DNA of 64,000 nt from Acidobacteria bacterium UBA2994 (GCA_002346545.1 DEAA01000003.1:43873-107872); one strand, 5' to 3'; positions 18,820-27,611 are shown, counted from the stretch's first letter. Made by a program: numbers and translations. Notes: a model not told the origin generated them from the letters alone.

Positions 18820-21800
18820 TCAGAAGTCATACCCGATCCAGAAGTCGATCTGCGGATCGCGGAAGGCTGCGCTGCCTCCGCGCGAGGCGAATACCAGATC
18901 CTCCCAGTCTTTGTTGAAGAGCGTCCGCCAGGACCAGTCGAAGTGCACCGGGAATCCGATGACCGTGGTCTGGAGACCGATGCCGTAGGAGGCGCGTCCG
19001 TCGACTAGCCGGAACCCGGAGACCTGCTGTTCGTCGCCGAAGATCTCGATAAACCCACCGGTGGTCGGGTCGATGCCGTACCCGACGGTCGGCGTGAACG
19101 TCGTCGGGCTGTTCGAGAACAGCTTGAACGGCTGACCAACTAGGCTCGCGCCACCGAGGTTGAAGAAGAACGTTCCGCGGATGCCGCCGAGGACGCCGAT
19201 TGGCGTGAGCATCGCCTCGATTAGCGGGAATCGCAGCTCGGCGTTCAGAAAGCCGGCGTCGTGTCCGATGAACTCGAGGTACTCGTAGCCCCGCATTTCC
19301 CCGTTGCCACCGAAGAAGAGAAAGTCGGGGAAGTCGCCGAAGCTCTTGAAGCCACGCCCGCGGAGCGCGAGAACACCAGTTTCACCGATCCGGAGATAGT
19401 AGCGTGCGTCGGCGTCGACCGTTTGCTTCCCAAGGAAAGACGTGCCGATGGTCGGTGCATAGGAGTAGCCGACCTCCACGATGTTGCCCGATACCGGCCC
19501 GAACTCTCGGAAAACGGCGGTTTCCTGTATAAAGTTCACGCCGAGTGGCAGGGTCGAGCCGTTCCGGAACAATTCCGCGCTACCGAACTGGGCCTGTTGA
19601 AACAGACGAGCTTCCTGCTCGAGCGCCTGGTTATCGAATCGTTCGTTGAAGTGAAACAGACCACCGGTGAGCTCGATTCGTCGGAAGCGGTCGAACGGGT
19701 AGATCCCGAAAGCGCTGCCGCCCCGGACCGTTTGCACCGCGATCGCTTGGTCTCGATCTAGGAAGCCGAACGCCGGTGCGAAGAACCCGGCGGTACCAAA
19801 GAAAAAGCTTTCCTGGGAAAAGCCCTGGAGGGCGAATTGCATCCGCCCGCTCATGTTGACGTAGGACGCGGCGAGGGTGCGGTACTGCGAAATGGAATAG
19901 GCGTAGAACTGGAAGCTCTGGTCGCCGAGCACGTCGCTGAACGACAGCGCTGTGCCGCCAAGGAAGTCACCGCCGCTAGTTACCCCGACGTTGATCGGTG
20001 GAGATGCGTCCAGGAACATCTTTTCGAACCGGCCTTTGCGCCGGGCGTTGGCCGCAATCACGTTGTGGGTGAGCGGCGCCTGGAAGTCGATGTTAGCGCC
20101 CGGGCCGCCGTAGTCGGTGGTTGACGCAGTGTAGAGTGGTTCTTCGCGCACGACCGTGTGCAGGCCATACACCCCGCGGAAGTAGGTAATGAAGGCGATC
20201 CGGGTCTCGTCCTCATCCGGAAGGACCACCGTTGACACGTTGCCGGTGGCCGTGTCGGTGTACTGTCGGAGCTCGCCATTGTTCAGGTCGAGGGTCCAGA
20301 CGTTGAAGATGTCTCCGTTCGCGGCTAGATCCGGGTCTATTGGAGTTAGTGGATCCACGGCCGTCGAGGCGAACACCAGGGTGTGGTCGTCGAGGAACTG
20401 GGCCGCCGCTTCGTTGAAGGTGCCGAAGGTCAGCTGCGTCTTCTCACCGCTCTCAAGGTCGACTTTGAACAGCTTGTTGTTACCGCTGATCCGTGCCAGG
20501 TAGACCAGGTACGACCCGTCAGGTGAGAACGTCGGACCATAGTCGGCAAAGTCGTCCTCGGTGACGTTCCGGATTTCCTGTGTCTCGACATCCATCACGA
20601 ATATGTCGCCCACTGCGTTCGAGAGTGCGGAGAAGGCCACATGGCGTCCGTCCGGAGAGATGTCCGGTGACTCCGGTTGGTCGACTGTGTCCAGGTCGAT
20701 CATCTCCTCGATCTTTTTGGTCACCACGTTTTGGAGTACCAGGGATCGGTACTTCCCCTTGCGGACGAAGTACGCCAGCCGGTCATCCACCGCCGACCAG
20801 GACATGAACGGTACCTGGTTGAACCGCAGGACCGAATAGGAGATCGACTCGAACCCCAGGTCCTGATCGAATCCGTCGGTCAGGTTGCTTACGACCTCGC
20901 CGTCCGCGGTCGACATCAGGACGATGTCAACCTCGCGCTCTTTCCGGTTGAGGGCGTAGGCCGCCACCAGGTCGCCGGTGGGTGATGGTTCGACCGAGAA
21001 AATCGCCTGATACTTGGTCTCGAACGGGTCGGGCGCCAGGTCGCGTCCGTAGTCGTCTGGGCGCTCCTTGTCGCGATAGGCTGCGAACCGGTCACGGATC
21101 CACCCCTCGAACTCGCTGTCGAACTCTTCGGCGGGGATGTCGAACGCATCCTCGTAGATGTCACCGCCACCGCCGACCACCGTCTTCCGAAGGGAGAACA
21201 GGAACTGGCGGATGCCCTCCTTGCCCCACCGCTCTTCGATGAATTCGAAAGCGGCGTGCCCGAGGTTGTAGACCACGCGGAGATTAGTGAAGCCGCCGTA
21301 GCCCTCGAACTTGCTCATCTCAGGCAGGATGTCTGAGAGCGCCGCGTCGCGGATCATCATCAGGTCGTTCGGGCGCCAGACGCCGGCCATGTAGTCGGCC
21401 AGCCCCTCGTCCACCCAGAGCGGGATGCCTCGCCGGATCACGGACCGCGGGATGATGTCGAAGGCGAACTGGTGCGTGAGCTCGTGCGCGACAAGCCGAT
21501 ATAGCTGGTCGGGCGGCTCGTCGATCGGAAGGGCGATCCGACCACGGTAGGGTTCGGCGAACGCGCCTACCCCTTCACCGCTGGCGCCCGGGATGATGTT
21601 CTGCTGCTCGAATTCGCTGTGGGTCTTGAAGACCATCAGCGGCACCAGGTTGGGCAGATCGTGCGTCAGGTCGGCGCTGATCTGCGCATAGGCGCTTTCG
21701 GCGTAGCTAGCTACGCGCGCCAGGTGCTCCTCGAGCTCAGGGTAGTAGTAGATCTCGAAGTGATCGGTCTCGTAGATGTGCCATTCGAAGTCGTCATACT

Positions 21801-21945
21801 TCACTCGGTTCTTCCCGGGATACGGGAAGAAGTCGGTCGCTTGCTGGGCGAACGCGGTGCCGGTCCAGCTGACTGTGAGTAGACTGATGAGACAGGCAAC
21901 CGTCCAGCAGCCAAAGCCGGTGCTGCAGCGCTGGGTGTGACTCAT
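18820..21945 (-). CDS. outer-membrane protein with HEXXH peptidase, TolB-like propeller and BamA-like barrel
   Basis: 1041 residues in three parts. After a signal peptide (cleavage near AFAQ, residue 34) comes a peptidase MA-type domain with HELTHQF at 154-160 and a third ligand in VDEGLADYM (Glu180). Residues about 320-640 hold WD40/PD40-like repeats such as SPDGRHVAF and SPDGSYLVYLA, which form a propeller. The remainder is beta-rich with aromatic-ended strands, finishing in WIGYDF, the C-terminal aromatic signature of an outer-membrane barrel of the BamA/surface-antigen kind. It is transcribed away from TlpA. Secretion, peptide processing or envelope assembly are possible roles. Confidence 0.88.
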   Translation of the reverse strand: MSHTQRCSTGFGCWTVACLISLLTVSWTGTAFAQQATDFFPYPGKNRVKYDDFEWHIYETDHFEIYYYPELEEHLARVASYAESAYAQISADLTHDLPNLVPLMVFKTHSEFEQQNIIPGASGEGVGAFAEPYRGRIALPIDEPPDQLYRLVAHELTHQFAFDIIPRSVIRRGIPLWVDEGLADYMAGVWRPNDLMMIRDAALSDILPEMSKFEGYGGFTNLRVVYNLGHAAFEFIEERWGKEGIRQFLFSLRKTVVGGGGDIYEDAFDIPAEEFDSEFEGWIRDRFAAYRDKERPDDYGRDLAPDPFETKYQAIFSVEPSPTGDLVAAYALNRKEREVDIVLMSTADGEVVSNLTDGFDQDLGFESISYSVLRFNQVPFMSWSAVDDRLAYFVRKGKYRSLVLQNVVTKKIEEMIDLDTVDQPESPDISPDGRHVAFSALSNAVGDIFVMDVETQEIRNVTEDDFADYGPTFSPDGSYLVYLARISGNNKLFKVDLESGEKTQLTFGTFNEAAAQFLDDHTLVFASTAVDPLTPIDPDLAANGDIFNVWTLDLNNGELRQYTDTATGNVSTVVLPDEDETRIAFITYFRGVYGLHTVVREEPLYTASTTDYGGPGANIDFQAPLTHNVIAANARRKGRFEKMFLDASPPINVGVTSGGDFLGGTALSFSDVLGDQSFQFYAYSISQYRTLAASYVNMSGRMQFALQGFSQESFFFGTAGFFAPAFGFLDRDQAIAVQTVRGGSAFGIYPFDRFRRIELTGGLFHFNERFDNQALEQEARLFQQAQFGSAELFRNGSTLPLGVNFIQETAVFREFGPVSGNIVEVGYSYAPTIGTSFLGKQTVDADARYYLRIGETGVLALRGRGFKSFGDFPDFLFFGGNGEMRGYEYLEFIGHDAGFLNAELRFPLIEAMLTPIGVLGGIRGTFFFNLGGASLVGQPFKLFSNSPTTFTPTVGYGIDPTTGGFIEIFGDEQQVSGFRLVDGRASYGIGLQTTVIGFPVHFDWSWRTLFNKDWEDLVFASRGGSAAFRDPQIDFWIGYDF

Positions 21946-22337
21946 GATTCACCTCGTGGAGGGCCAGCGGCGTGTGAGGAGAGCTGGCAAGGACCAATAG
22001 CCATCTTACTGTAGCTATGACGGGCGTCGCAACGATGTGGATCCTGCTCGGAAGGCATGTTTCTTCGACGAGCAAGAGGCGTACCGGGGGGCCGTCGCTA
22101 GGCGAGCGGTCCATGGCCGAAAGCACCGTAAGTGACCTCACTGACTGTCCGATCCGTGCGACCACACGACCACAAAAGGGGACAAAGTGACGGCTTGGCA
22201 CCCTCCACCGTCGTTAGCAACAGCCCGTGAAAGGGAGTTCCCCAGCCAGCGACGTTGTTCTGTCCGGTTGTGGGTGTTTCGGCACAGTTGCGAGTTGGCG
22301 GCGGTCGGGTACAGGGGGCCAGGAGGCCTCCGCCGAC
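21946..22337. other. gene-free divergent spacer
   Basis: About 390 bases between the minus-strand barrel protein and the TlpA side. It should hold both promoters, but no confident -35/-10 pair is visible. It contains the palindrome GGAGGCCTCC at 22322-22331 and several short, compositionally unlikely reading frames. No RNA gene is recognisable. Confidence 0.4.
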
Positions 22338-22403
22338 ATGGACAAGGTCGTAGCCTATATGCAACGCTATCGTCAGGAGGCTGGCACGCGAACGTGCCGG
22401 TAG
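22338..22403 (+). CDS. possible 21-residue peptide upstream of TlpA
   Basis: ATG 22338 opens a 21-codon frame starting MDKVVAYMQRYRQ and ending with CR, and its stop lies 11 bases before the TlpA start. AGGAGG sits at 22321-22326, somewhat far (11 bases) from the ATG. The composition (amphipathic, basic, one Cys) is protein-like, so a leader peptide or small coupled gene is possible. It may equally be chance. Confidence 0.3.
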   Translation: MDKVVAYMQRYRQEAGTRTCR

Positions 22404-22414
22404 GAGTTAAGTGA

Positions 22415-22969
22415 ATGACGCTGCGATGGATCATGGCTGGCACTGCTGCCCTGGCGTTGGCGCTGTTGACGTTACCTGTGGACCCGTCATCAGGACATGC
22501 GCACGCCCACGCAGAGGAGGCCGGATTTACGACTGAGGCGTGTGATGTCGAAGCCCGGCCCGCCGACTTCAACTTCCAGGTGCAGGACATGAACGGCGAG
22601 GAATTCGACTTTGAGTCCCTCAAGGGAAAAGTCGTGCTGCTCAACTTCTGGGCCACCTGGTGCGGGCCCTGCAAAGTTGAGGTGCCGTGGTTCGTCGAAT
22701 TCCTAGATGAGTACGGGGATGATGGCCTGGCGGTCGTTGGCGTGTCGATTGATGACACCGCCGATAAGATCCAGGAGTTTTCTGCCGAGTACGACGTCGA
22801 CTACCCGATGCTGGTCGGTGTCGACCGGGAGGACGTGCAGGAGTCCTTTGGCCCGATCTGGGGCGTGCCGATGACGTTTTTCATCGACCGCGAAGGGGTC
22901 CTATGCCGTTCGCACGCCGGTATCGCCACCAAGGACGAGTTCGAGAAGGACATCACCGACCTGCTGTAG
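22415..22969 (+). CDS. TlpA-like exported thioredoxin-fold protein
   Basis: 184 residues with an N-terminal signal peptide, then a short Cys/His-containing linker (HAHAHAEEAG, EACDVEA) and a TlpA/AhpC-like thioredoxin domain. The redox motif WCGPC is at residues 82-86 (Cys83, Cys86) in NFWATWCGPCKVEVPWF, and the cis-Pro loop is GVPMTFF. Such proteins reduce disulfides in the periplasm, often for cytochrome c maturation; the many single-heme proteins in this window would be reasonable clients (inference). The His-rich segment could bind metal. Start ATG 22415 follows TAGGAG. A strong terminator lies 30 bases after the stop. Confidence 0.93.
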   Translation: MTLRWIMAGTAALALALLTLPVDPSSGHAHAHAEEAGFTTEACDVEARPADFNFQVQDMNGEEFDFESLKGKVVLLNFWATWCGPCKVEVPWFVEFLDEYGDDGLAVVGVSIDDTADKIQEFSAEYDVDYPMLVGVDREDVQESFGPIWGVPMTFFIDREGVLCRSHAGIATKDEFEKDITDLL

Positions 22970-22998
22970 TGTCCTTCGCGGTTCGGCTAGAGCATCGA

Positions 22999-23025
22999 GG
23001 CCGGCCCCTGAGGGCCGGCCTTTTT
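22999..23025 (+). terminator. rho-independent terminator after the TlpA gene
   Basis: GGCCGGCCC (22999-23007) and GGGCCGGCC (23012-23020) form a perfect 9-bp stem with a CTGA loop, followed directly by TTTTT. Confidence 0.95.
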
Positions 23026-23140
23026 CTGTCCTGCGGGAAAGGCCGTTGCATGGCGTACCTGTCAGAGGGCGCTGTAGTATGATCCGTCGGTCGGTGGGCG
23101 CTGTTCGTTGCGGTCGTCGCCGACGCCCGAGGTCTTACCG

Positions 23141-23365
23141 ATGCTAAAGGGTTTTGCCCACGCGATGTTGTCCTGCGGATGCCGCCTGGCATTTCGAGAG
23201 GGGGTGGAGGGCAGTCCCGTGATCGTGGTGGTCGATCGCAAGGCTCCGGCGTGTGTCCTCAACCTGCACGTGCAGGGCATGCCGGTCTACGACTACCGCG
23301 AGGCGCTCCGTCCGCCGACGCGCATTAGCCCGATCGGAGAAGAAGGCTACGAAGAGGAAGGGTAG
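23141..23365 (+). CDS. small protein of unknown function with an SCGC motif
   Basis: 74 residues, MLKGFAHAMLSCGCRLAFR at the N-terminus, then a predicted beta strand pair (PVIVVVDRK, VLNLHVQ) and an acidic end EEEG. Three cysteines (two in SCGC, one in APACVLN) could bind metal or be redox active. GAGG lies nine bases upstream of the ATG. The composition and codon use look coding. The family is not recognised. It begins after the TlpA terminator, so it must have its own promoter; a TATGAT at 23078-23083 is a weak -10 candidate. Confidence 0.7.
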   Translation: MLKGFAHAMLSCGCRLAFREGVEGSPVIVVVDRKAPACVLNLHVQGMPVYDYREALRPPTRISPIGEEGYEEEG

Positions 23366-23386
23366 CCTCGGCTCGGCGTGAACGGG

Positions 23387-23660
23387 TCAGTTCGCCGGCC
23401 GTCCCCCATCGGCGCTCAGCACGAGATCCAGCGTCGTCTCGGTTGCTCCCCCGGGTAATCTCCTGAAACACCACGTGTTCATATAGGTCACTGACATGGA
23501 TGCCGGTGATCGCATCGACGAGCCGGACCGAGACCGAACCGGTCGATGGCGGTGCGTCCGGGAGCAAAAGAAGGCGCAGGGGGTTGGCTCCCAGCCAGGT
23601 CATCGTGACCAGGAGCGCAATCGGAACCGAGACGGAGGGGGCGAAGCGAACACCTCCCAT
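23387..23660 (-). pseudogene. possible frameshifted small exported-protein gene
   Basis: From ATG 23660 the frame reads a hydrophobic signal-like segment (VPIALLVTMTWLGA) followed by GSVSVRLVDAITG. Around 23480-23490 plausible coding passes to the frame one base over, which reads YMNTWCFRRLPGGATETT and ends ...ADGGRPAN at a stop at 23387. Neither frame alone looks natural over the full length. This fits a gene with one frameshift, or two unrelated chance frames. No function proposed. Confidence 0.35.
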
Positions 23661-23747
23661 GACGGTATGATAGCCGTGTCTTTCGTCGGCCGACGCCGCG
23701 TGGCGAGGGTGGGCGTTCACCGGTCGAGTGACCAAGGAGGGCGCTCC

Positions 23748-24050
23748 ATGGCTAAGCTGTCATCCGAGTTCGACGTCGTCTGTCCCTGCTGTGGCAGTAC
23801 GCAGACGATCGATCCCAACCTGAGGCAGGTCGTCGCTCATCAGGAGCCTCCGCGCGAGGATAGGCCCCAGCTCGATCAGGCGCAGCAGATTCTGGCCGAG
23901 GAAGCTGCGCGTCGTGATGCGTTGTTCGAGCAGTCGGTCAGCGATGAGAAGAGTCGGCCTGACGCGCTGGCGAAGCGGTTCGAAGAGGCGCTGGCCCAGG
24001 CCCAGAAAGAGCCGATCACCAGACCCGAGCGCGAGTTCGACTTAGACTAG
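23748..24050 (+). CDS. small zinc-ribbon protein with acidic/helical tail
   Basis: 100 residues. The N-terminus holds one CPCC knuckle (VVCPCCGSTQTID), typical of a half zinc ribbon that would need a partner or dimer. The rest is charged and helical, rich in Glu, Ala and Gln (about 40-90), and could form a coiled coil. The ATG is preceded by AAGGAGG (23734-23740) with seven bases spacing, an unusually good ribosome site. The function is unknown; nucleic-acid or protein binding is an inference from the ribbon. Confidence 0.8.
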   Translation: MAKLSSEFDVVCPCCGSTQTIDPNLRQVVAHQEPPREDRPQLDQAQQILAEEAARRDALFEQSVSDEKSRPDALAKRFEEALAQAQKEPITRPEREFDLD

Positions 24051-24099
24051 CGCGCCATGGAGTACCGTTAGACGGAGCGTCGTCGTCAGGTTCCAGGCG

Positions 24100-24333
24100 C
24101 GTCGGATGGCGCTCTGCGTGGTCTGCAGCGAATGGATAACCACGCCGGTGGTGATCACGTCCGACTGAGGATGTTTCCTGTTGCGAGACGAGGGCGATCA
24201 GCCCGAAGACCTGACTCGCCGGGCCGAGACAGTGACCGAACGACCCGCCGCCTGTCGCTAGGTGTTCGTCTATTTCAAACACGAAGACGAAGGAAAAGGC
24301 CTCGACTTCGCGCGTCGGCTCATCGAGACGTGA
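24100..24333 (+). pseudogene. relic of a DUF72 protein (C-terminal third)
   Basis: One frame reads ALCVVCSEWITTPVVITSD, stop (24166-24168), GCFLLRDEGDQPEDL..., stop (24259-24261), VFVYFKHEDEGKGLDFARRL and a final stop at 24331-24333. The order and spacing match the C-terminal part of DUF72 (YecE-like) proteins; the first stop sits where the family has a tryptophan (TGA versus TGG). No N-terminal two-thirds are seen. The last bases overlap the 3' end of the YheT gene on the other strand. Confidence 0.8.
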
Positions 24334-25336
24334 CCGAGGTAGTGCGCGTCGATCCGGACTGCGCCATTTGCACGAAGTCGATGGCTCGCTTTTCGGCCCA
24401 GTAGCCGTCGAATCCGGGCGAGGCGCCGGCGTAGAAGCCGCAGTGCCCACCGAACCGACTCACCTCGACCGTAATGTACGGGTTAGTCCGCAGCAGCTCA
24501 TCTGAGAACTGCTCCGGCGGCACGAACGGGTCGTCGGATGCGCTCACGAGCAGTGTGGGTACCCACACCTGATCGATCAACCGCAGACTGCTGGCACGGT
24601 GGTAGTAATCGTCGGCGTTACGGAAGCCGTGGTGCGGCGCGGTGTATTCCTCGTCAAACCCACGGACCGACCGCACCTTGGCGAGTCGGCTCAGATCGAA
24701 CCTCCCTGGCCAGGCTGTCGCCTTACGCCGCATTCGCGCCTTCAAGTTCCTCACGAAGTTCCACTCGTAGACCAGGTTCGAACGACGCTCTAGCGCATCG
24801 ACGCAGGCCGCCAGGTCCATGGTCGGAGAGATGGCGATGACGGCGCGCAGCTCGGGTGGCGGAGTTGGGCCGTAGCTGCCCGCCAGACGTAAGCCGACGT
24901 TGCCGCCCAGTGAATAGCCGACCACGGCGAAGGCCGGCAGACGGTCGAGTGCGGTCAGTTCCTCGAGCACTGCAGATGGGTCGTCCGATAGTCCGGAGTG
25001 GTAGAGGCCGGACGACAGCGCCTCGGTGCCGCCGCAGTTCCGCTGGTTGAGCAGCACGGCGTTGAAGCCGGCGGCGTAGGCTTTGTCAGCGAGTCCGCGC
25101 ATGTAGTGCGCCTCACTTGACCCTTCCAGGCCGTGAAGCGCCAGCAGCGTGAGGTGCGCTCGTGGCTCCTCCTGCCAGTAGCAGTGTGCTTTAACACGGG
25201 CGTCGGCGGCGACGTCGAAATAGCGCTCGACGGGAGTCGGCAGACGCGGAAAGTGTCGGACACGGCCCCAAGTAAACAGGGTCATCCAGTGTCCGTTGGT
25301 GAGACGTGGGTGTGGGACGAAGGCGGACGCGATCAA
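24320..25336 (-). CDS. YheT-family alpha/beta hydrolase
   Basis: 338 residues with the family landmarks HGLEGSSEAHYMRG, NQRNCGGTE, YHSGLSDD and the nucleophile elbow GYSLGGN (Ser142). The acid is probably in SASDDPFVP and the histidine in FGGHCGF. Cytoplasmic hydrolase of unknown natural substrate. The next gene on this strand starts just upstream, separated by three bases from this start, so they are likely co-transcribed with the membrane protein first. Confidence 0.92.
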   Translation of the reverse strand: MIASAFVPHPRLTNGHWMTLFTWGRVRHFPRLPTPVERYFDVAADARVKAHCYWQEEPRAHLTLLALHGLEGSSEAHYMRGLADKAYAAGFNAVLLNQRNCGGTEALSSGLYHSGLSDDPSAVLEELTALDRLPAFAVVGYSLGGNVGLRLAGSYGPTPPPELRAVIAISPTMDLAACVDALERRSNLVYEWNFVRNLKARMRRKATAWPGRFDLSRLAKVRSVRGFDEEYTAPHHGFRNADDYYHRASSLRLIDQVWVPTLLVSASDDPFVPPEQFSDELLRTNPYITVEVSRFGGHCGFYAGASPGFDGYWAEKRAIDFVQMAQSGSTRTTSVTSR

Positions 25337-25339
25337 TGG

Positions 25340-26872
25340 TTATCGGAGGCTGGCGACGAGTGATCCGACTGCGGCCGGGAACGGCTGCAGGCGGTAGACC
25401 CGGAACTGACCGGCGCGGTAGGCCAGCGGCAACCCCAGCGCACGGTCGGTCACAAGATAATCGAGATCATACTTTCTGGCCAGATGCGTCGCGTTGGTCG
25501 CGGTCAGGGTCTCGAACGGGCCGAGGTCCTCGACGCGGTCTAGTACCCGCTGGGCTATCTCTCGAGAGTAGATGGCCAGCGCCGGGTCCTTCACCTCTTC
25601 GAGGAACAGGTCGCGCTGCCCAGCGACCCGTACGCTCGTGCCGTGGCGCCAGGCGTGGGCCGGGTCGGCGAGCACATGGGTGTCTGACGGTGTCGATGTG
25701 AGCCAGTGCATCGTGCGACCCCAGTCGTCCGAGGTGTCGTGCAAGGCAATGACGGGGCGCTCGGGGTGCTCGATGAAGGTCACATAGGTGCCCCTTGCCA
25801 CGGTTGCGACCAGCACCACGGCGACGGCCATCTGTCGGGCCAGCTGCCGAGACTGGACGCGGACCGGCCAGTGTTCGGGCGCGGTTACCAGCCAGGCGAG
25901 CGACGCGAGTGCGAGCAGGTCGATTAGCCAGAAGATGCGACCAATCTGCAACTGTACGGCCAGCGCCAGTCCCATGTCGACGAATGGGAGCGTCACCAGG
26001 AAGAACAGCAGGAGTGCGCCGCAACCGCAGACGAGCCCTGTCTCCCGGGGTGAGACTAGTGCCAGCCGGCGTCGGTACAGGTAAATACTGGCGAGTAGGG
26101 CGGCGGTGCCGAGGTTGGCCACCCAGGCCGAGATCGGCCAGCGGGTGGAGAAGAGATAGGACTTGTGGGCCAGCAAGGCCAGCCAGGTGTCGTCCATGAT
26201 GACGAGCCGGTCGCCTAGGCGGTCGACAACCAGCCAGAGTGCGACCGGTACCAACGCCAGTCCGATTCTGAGCAGCGGTCGTCGGGCCTCGGGATCTCCC
26301 ACCAGCACGGCAACCCCCAACAGTAGTAGGAACCATGCGGCGATGGTGGGGTGGAGTGAGACCGCGGCCAAGGCGACTCCTAGAGCCATCCAGGAGCGCC
26401 CTCGCAGGAAGAGGGCTAGGGCGGTGACACCGACCGCGAAGGCTAGCATTCTGGGATGCAGATAGCCTTCGAGCGTGTTGACGGCGGTCATCGAGATTCT
26501 GTGACGGAGCGTCAGTCCCAGTACCAGCACGGCCACAGCCCACCGTGAGCGATACAGGCTCCAGCCTGCCGCAGCGGTGGAGCCGGCAAGCAGCGCCAGG
26601 CTTGCGAAGAACAGCATCAGGAACAGCGTCGGCAGGCTGAGGCCCGTGGCTGCCAGCAGGGACGCGATCGCTTCATCAAAAATGAAATACACGCCCTGGG
26701 CACCGAGTAGCGGCGCGTCGCGTTCGTAGAGCGTGGGGTCGAGCGCCTGCAGAATCGACGGAATGTAGAAGGACTGGTCCTGCACCCCGTAGCGATAGCC
26801 ACCGACGTTGAGCGTGGCCAGGGCGCAGAAGAGCGTCAGACCGAGCGTGGCGAGGATCGGGCGGCGCACCAT
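25340..26872 (-). CDS. polytopic membrane protein, possibly glycosyltransferase-like (GT-C)
   Basis: 510 residues from ATG 26872, with about eleven or twelve hydrophobic segments spread over residues 5-360 and a soluble C-terminal part (about 400-500). The early periplasmic loop GYRYGVQDQSFYIPSILQALDP has the aspartate-containing position seen in GT-C-like and DUF6798-like proteins, and the C-terminus reads LGPFETLTATNATHLARKYDLDYLVTD in pieces. A longer frame reaches 27133 but its first 87 residues are Pro/Arg-rich and overlap DinB, so it is not used. Function not established; lipid-linked sugar or polyprenyl transfer is only a possibility. Confidence 0.75.
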   Translation of the reverse strand: MVRRPILATLGLTLFCALATLNVGGYRYGVQDQSFYIPSILQALDPTLYERDAPLLGAQGVYFIFDEAIASLLAATGLSLPTLFLMLFFASLALLAGSTAAAGWSLYRSRWAVAVLVLGLTLRHRISMTAVNTLEGYLHPRMLAFAVGVTALALFLRGRSWMALGVALAAVSLHPTIAAWFLLLLGVAVLVGDPEARRPLLRIGLALVPVALWLVVDRLGDRLVIMDDTWLALLAHKSYLFSTRWPISAWVANLGTAALLASIYLYRRRLALVSPRETGLVCGCGALLLFFLVTLPFVDMGLALAVQLQIGRIFWLIDLLALASLAWLVTAPEHWPVRVQSRQLARQMAVAVVLVATVARGTYVTFIEHPERPVIALHDTSDDWGRTMHWLTSTPSDTHVLADPAHAWRHGTSVRVAGQRDLFLEEVKDPALAIYSREIAQRVLDRVEDLGPFETLTATNATHLARKYDLDYLVTDRALGLPLAYRAGQFRVYRLQPFPAAVGSLVASLR

Positions 26873-26964
26873 CCATCGTGTTATCGACCGGACGGAGCTG
26901 GGTCCCGCGCCGTTGAATACCAGGAACAGCGCTTGCCGTGCAGACGTGTGCAGATATGTGCAGG

Positions 26965-27453
26965 TTACCTCTGTCGGGTAGGTCCGTATAGCGGTGGGAC
27001 CGAGGCGCCAAGCGAGCGGAGGTAGACGGTGAGCTGTCCCCGATGGTGGATGAGATGGTTGAGGACCAGGACTCGGAGCGCGGTGACGCGGGGCACGACA
27101 AAGAGCGTTGTCCCGCCGCGCGCTAGTGTCCAATCGGCCGTCAGCTCGCTGTCGATCCTCTCGACCAGCGCTCTTCGACCTTCCGCGGCCGCTGTCTGAA
27201 ACTGGGTTTGGGCCTCGGCGAGTGTCGCGGCCGCGGTGAGCAGTCGGCGGTCATCGAGGTCGATCTCGTCCTTTCGCAAGATAGGGTCCGCCCACAGTGT
27301 GATCTCGGCCAGGTGGGAGATCAGCTCGCCTGCGCTGCGGGCAGCCGGTTCTGGGCGCCAGCCAAGGCCGTCGCCGGGCAGCTGAGACAGGGTAGCTGCC
27401 GTCGCCTCGATCTCGCGATCGTACTCGGGCAAGAGAATGTCGACTAGACGCAT
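26965..27453 (-). CDS. DinB-family protein
   Basis: 162-residue four-helix-bundle protein. The metal-binding histidines appear in LISHLAEI (first helix pair) and NHLIHHRGQLTVYLRSLG near the C-terminus, the standard DinB/YfiT pattern. Members act as nickel/zinc proteins and include bacillithiol or mycothiol S-transferases, which would fit the YpdA gene in this window; assignment to that subgroup is inference. It lies 92 bases upstream of the membrane protein on the same strand. Confidence 0.9.
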   Translation of the reverse strand: MRLVDILLPEYDREIEATAATLSQLPGDGLGWRPEPAARSAGELISHLAEITLWADPILRKDEIDLDDRRLLTAAATLAEAQTQFQTAAAEGRRALVERIDSELTADWTLARGGTTLFVVPRVTALRVLVLNHLIHHRGQLTVYLRSLGASVPPLYGPTRQR

Positions 27454-27611
27454 GAATAATGCTGCCGATTCTAGCGGCTTCTGTTTCGGCCCCTTGCCGC
27501 GTCGGGTGGACGTCGCGGCGCCGTTCGCTTCAGGGATCTTGGAGAAGTCGCGCTTGCGGTGGTGCTTGTAGGCCGGCGTCGGTCAGAGGATATCAGTATC
27601 ATGAGGGGCTC

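Noticed and set aside
18399..18917. 172-residue plus-strand frame covering the 18.4-18.9 kb spacer
   Set aside because: Low-complexity, no start signal, and it runs into the 3' end of the opposite-strand gene; the region is better explained by hairpins.
24166..24168. TGA at a conserved Trp position as evidence of a reassigned stop codon
   Set aside because: Many well-formed genes here end in TGA and a second TAG interrupts the same relic, so gene decay is sufficient.
25340..27133. Longer start (27133) for the polytopic membrane protein
   Set aside because: The extra N-terminus is Pro/Arg-rich and overlaps the DinB gene in another frame; ATG 26872 fits the first TM segment.
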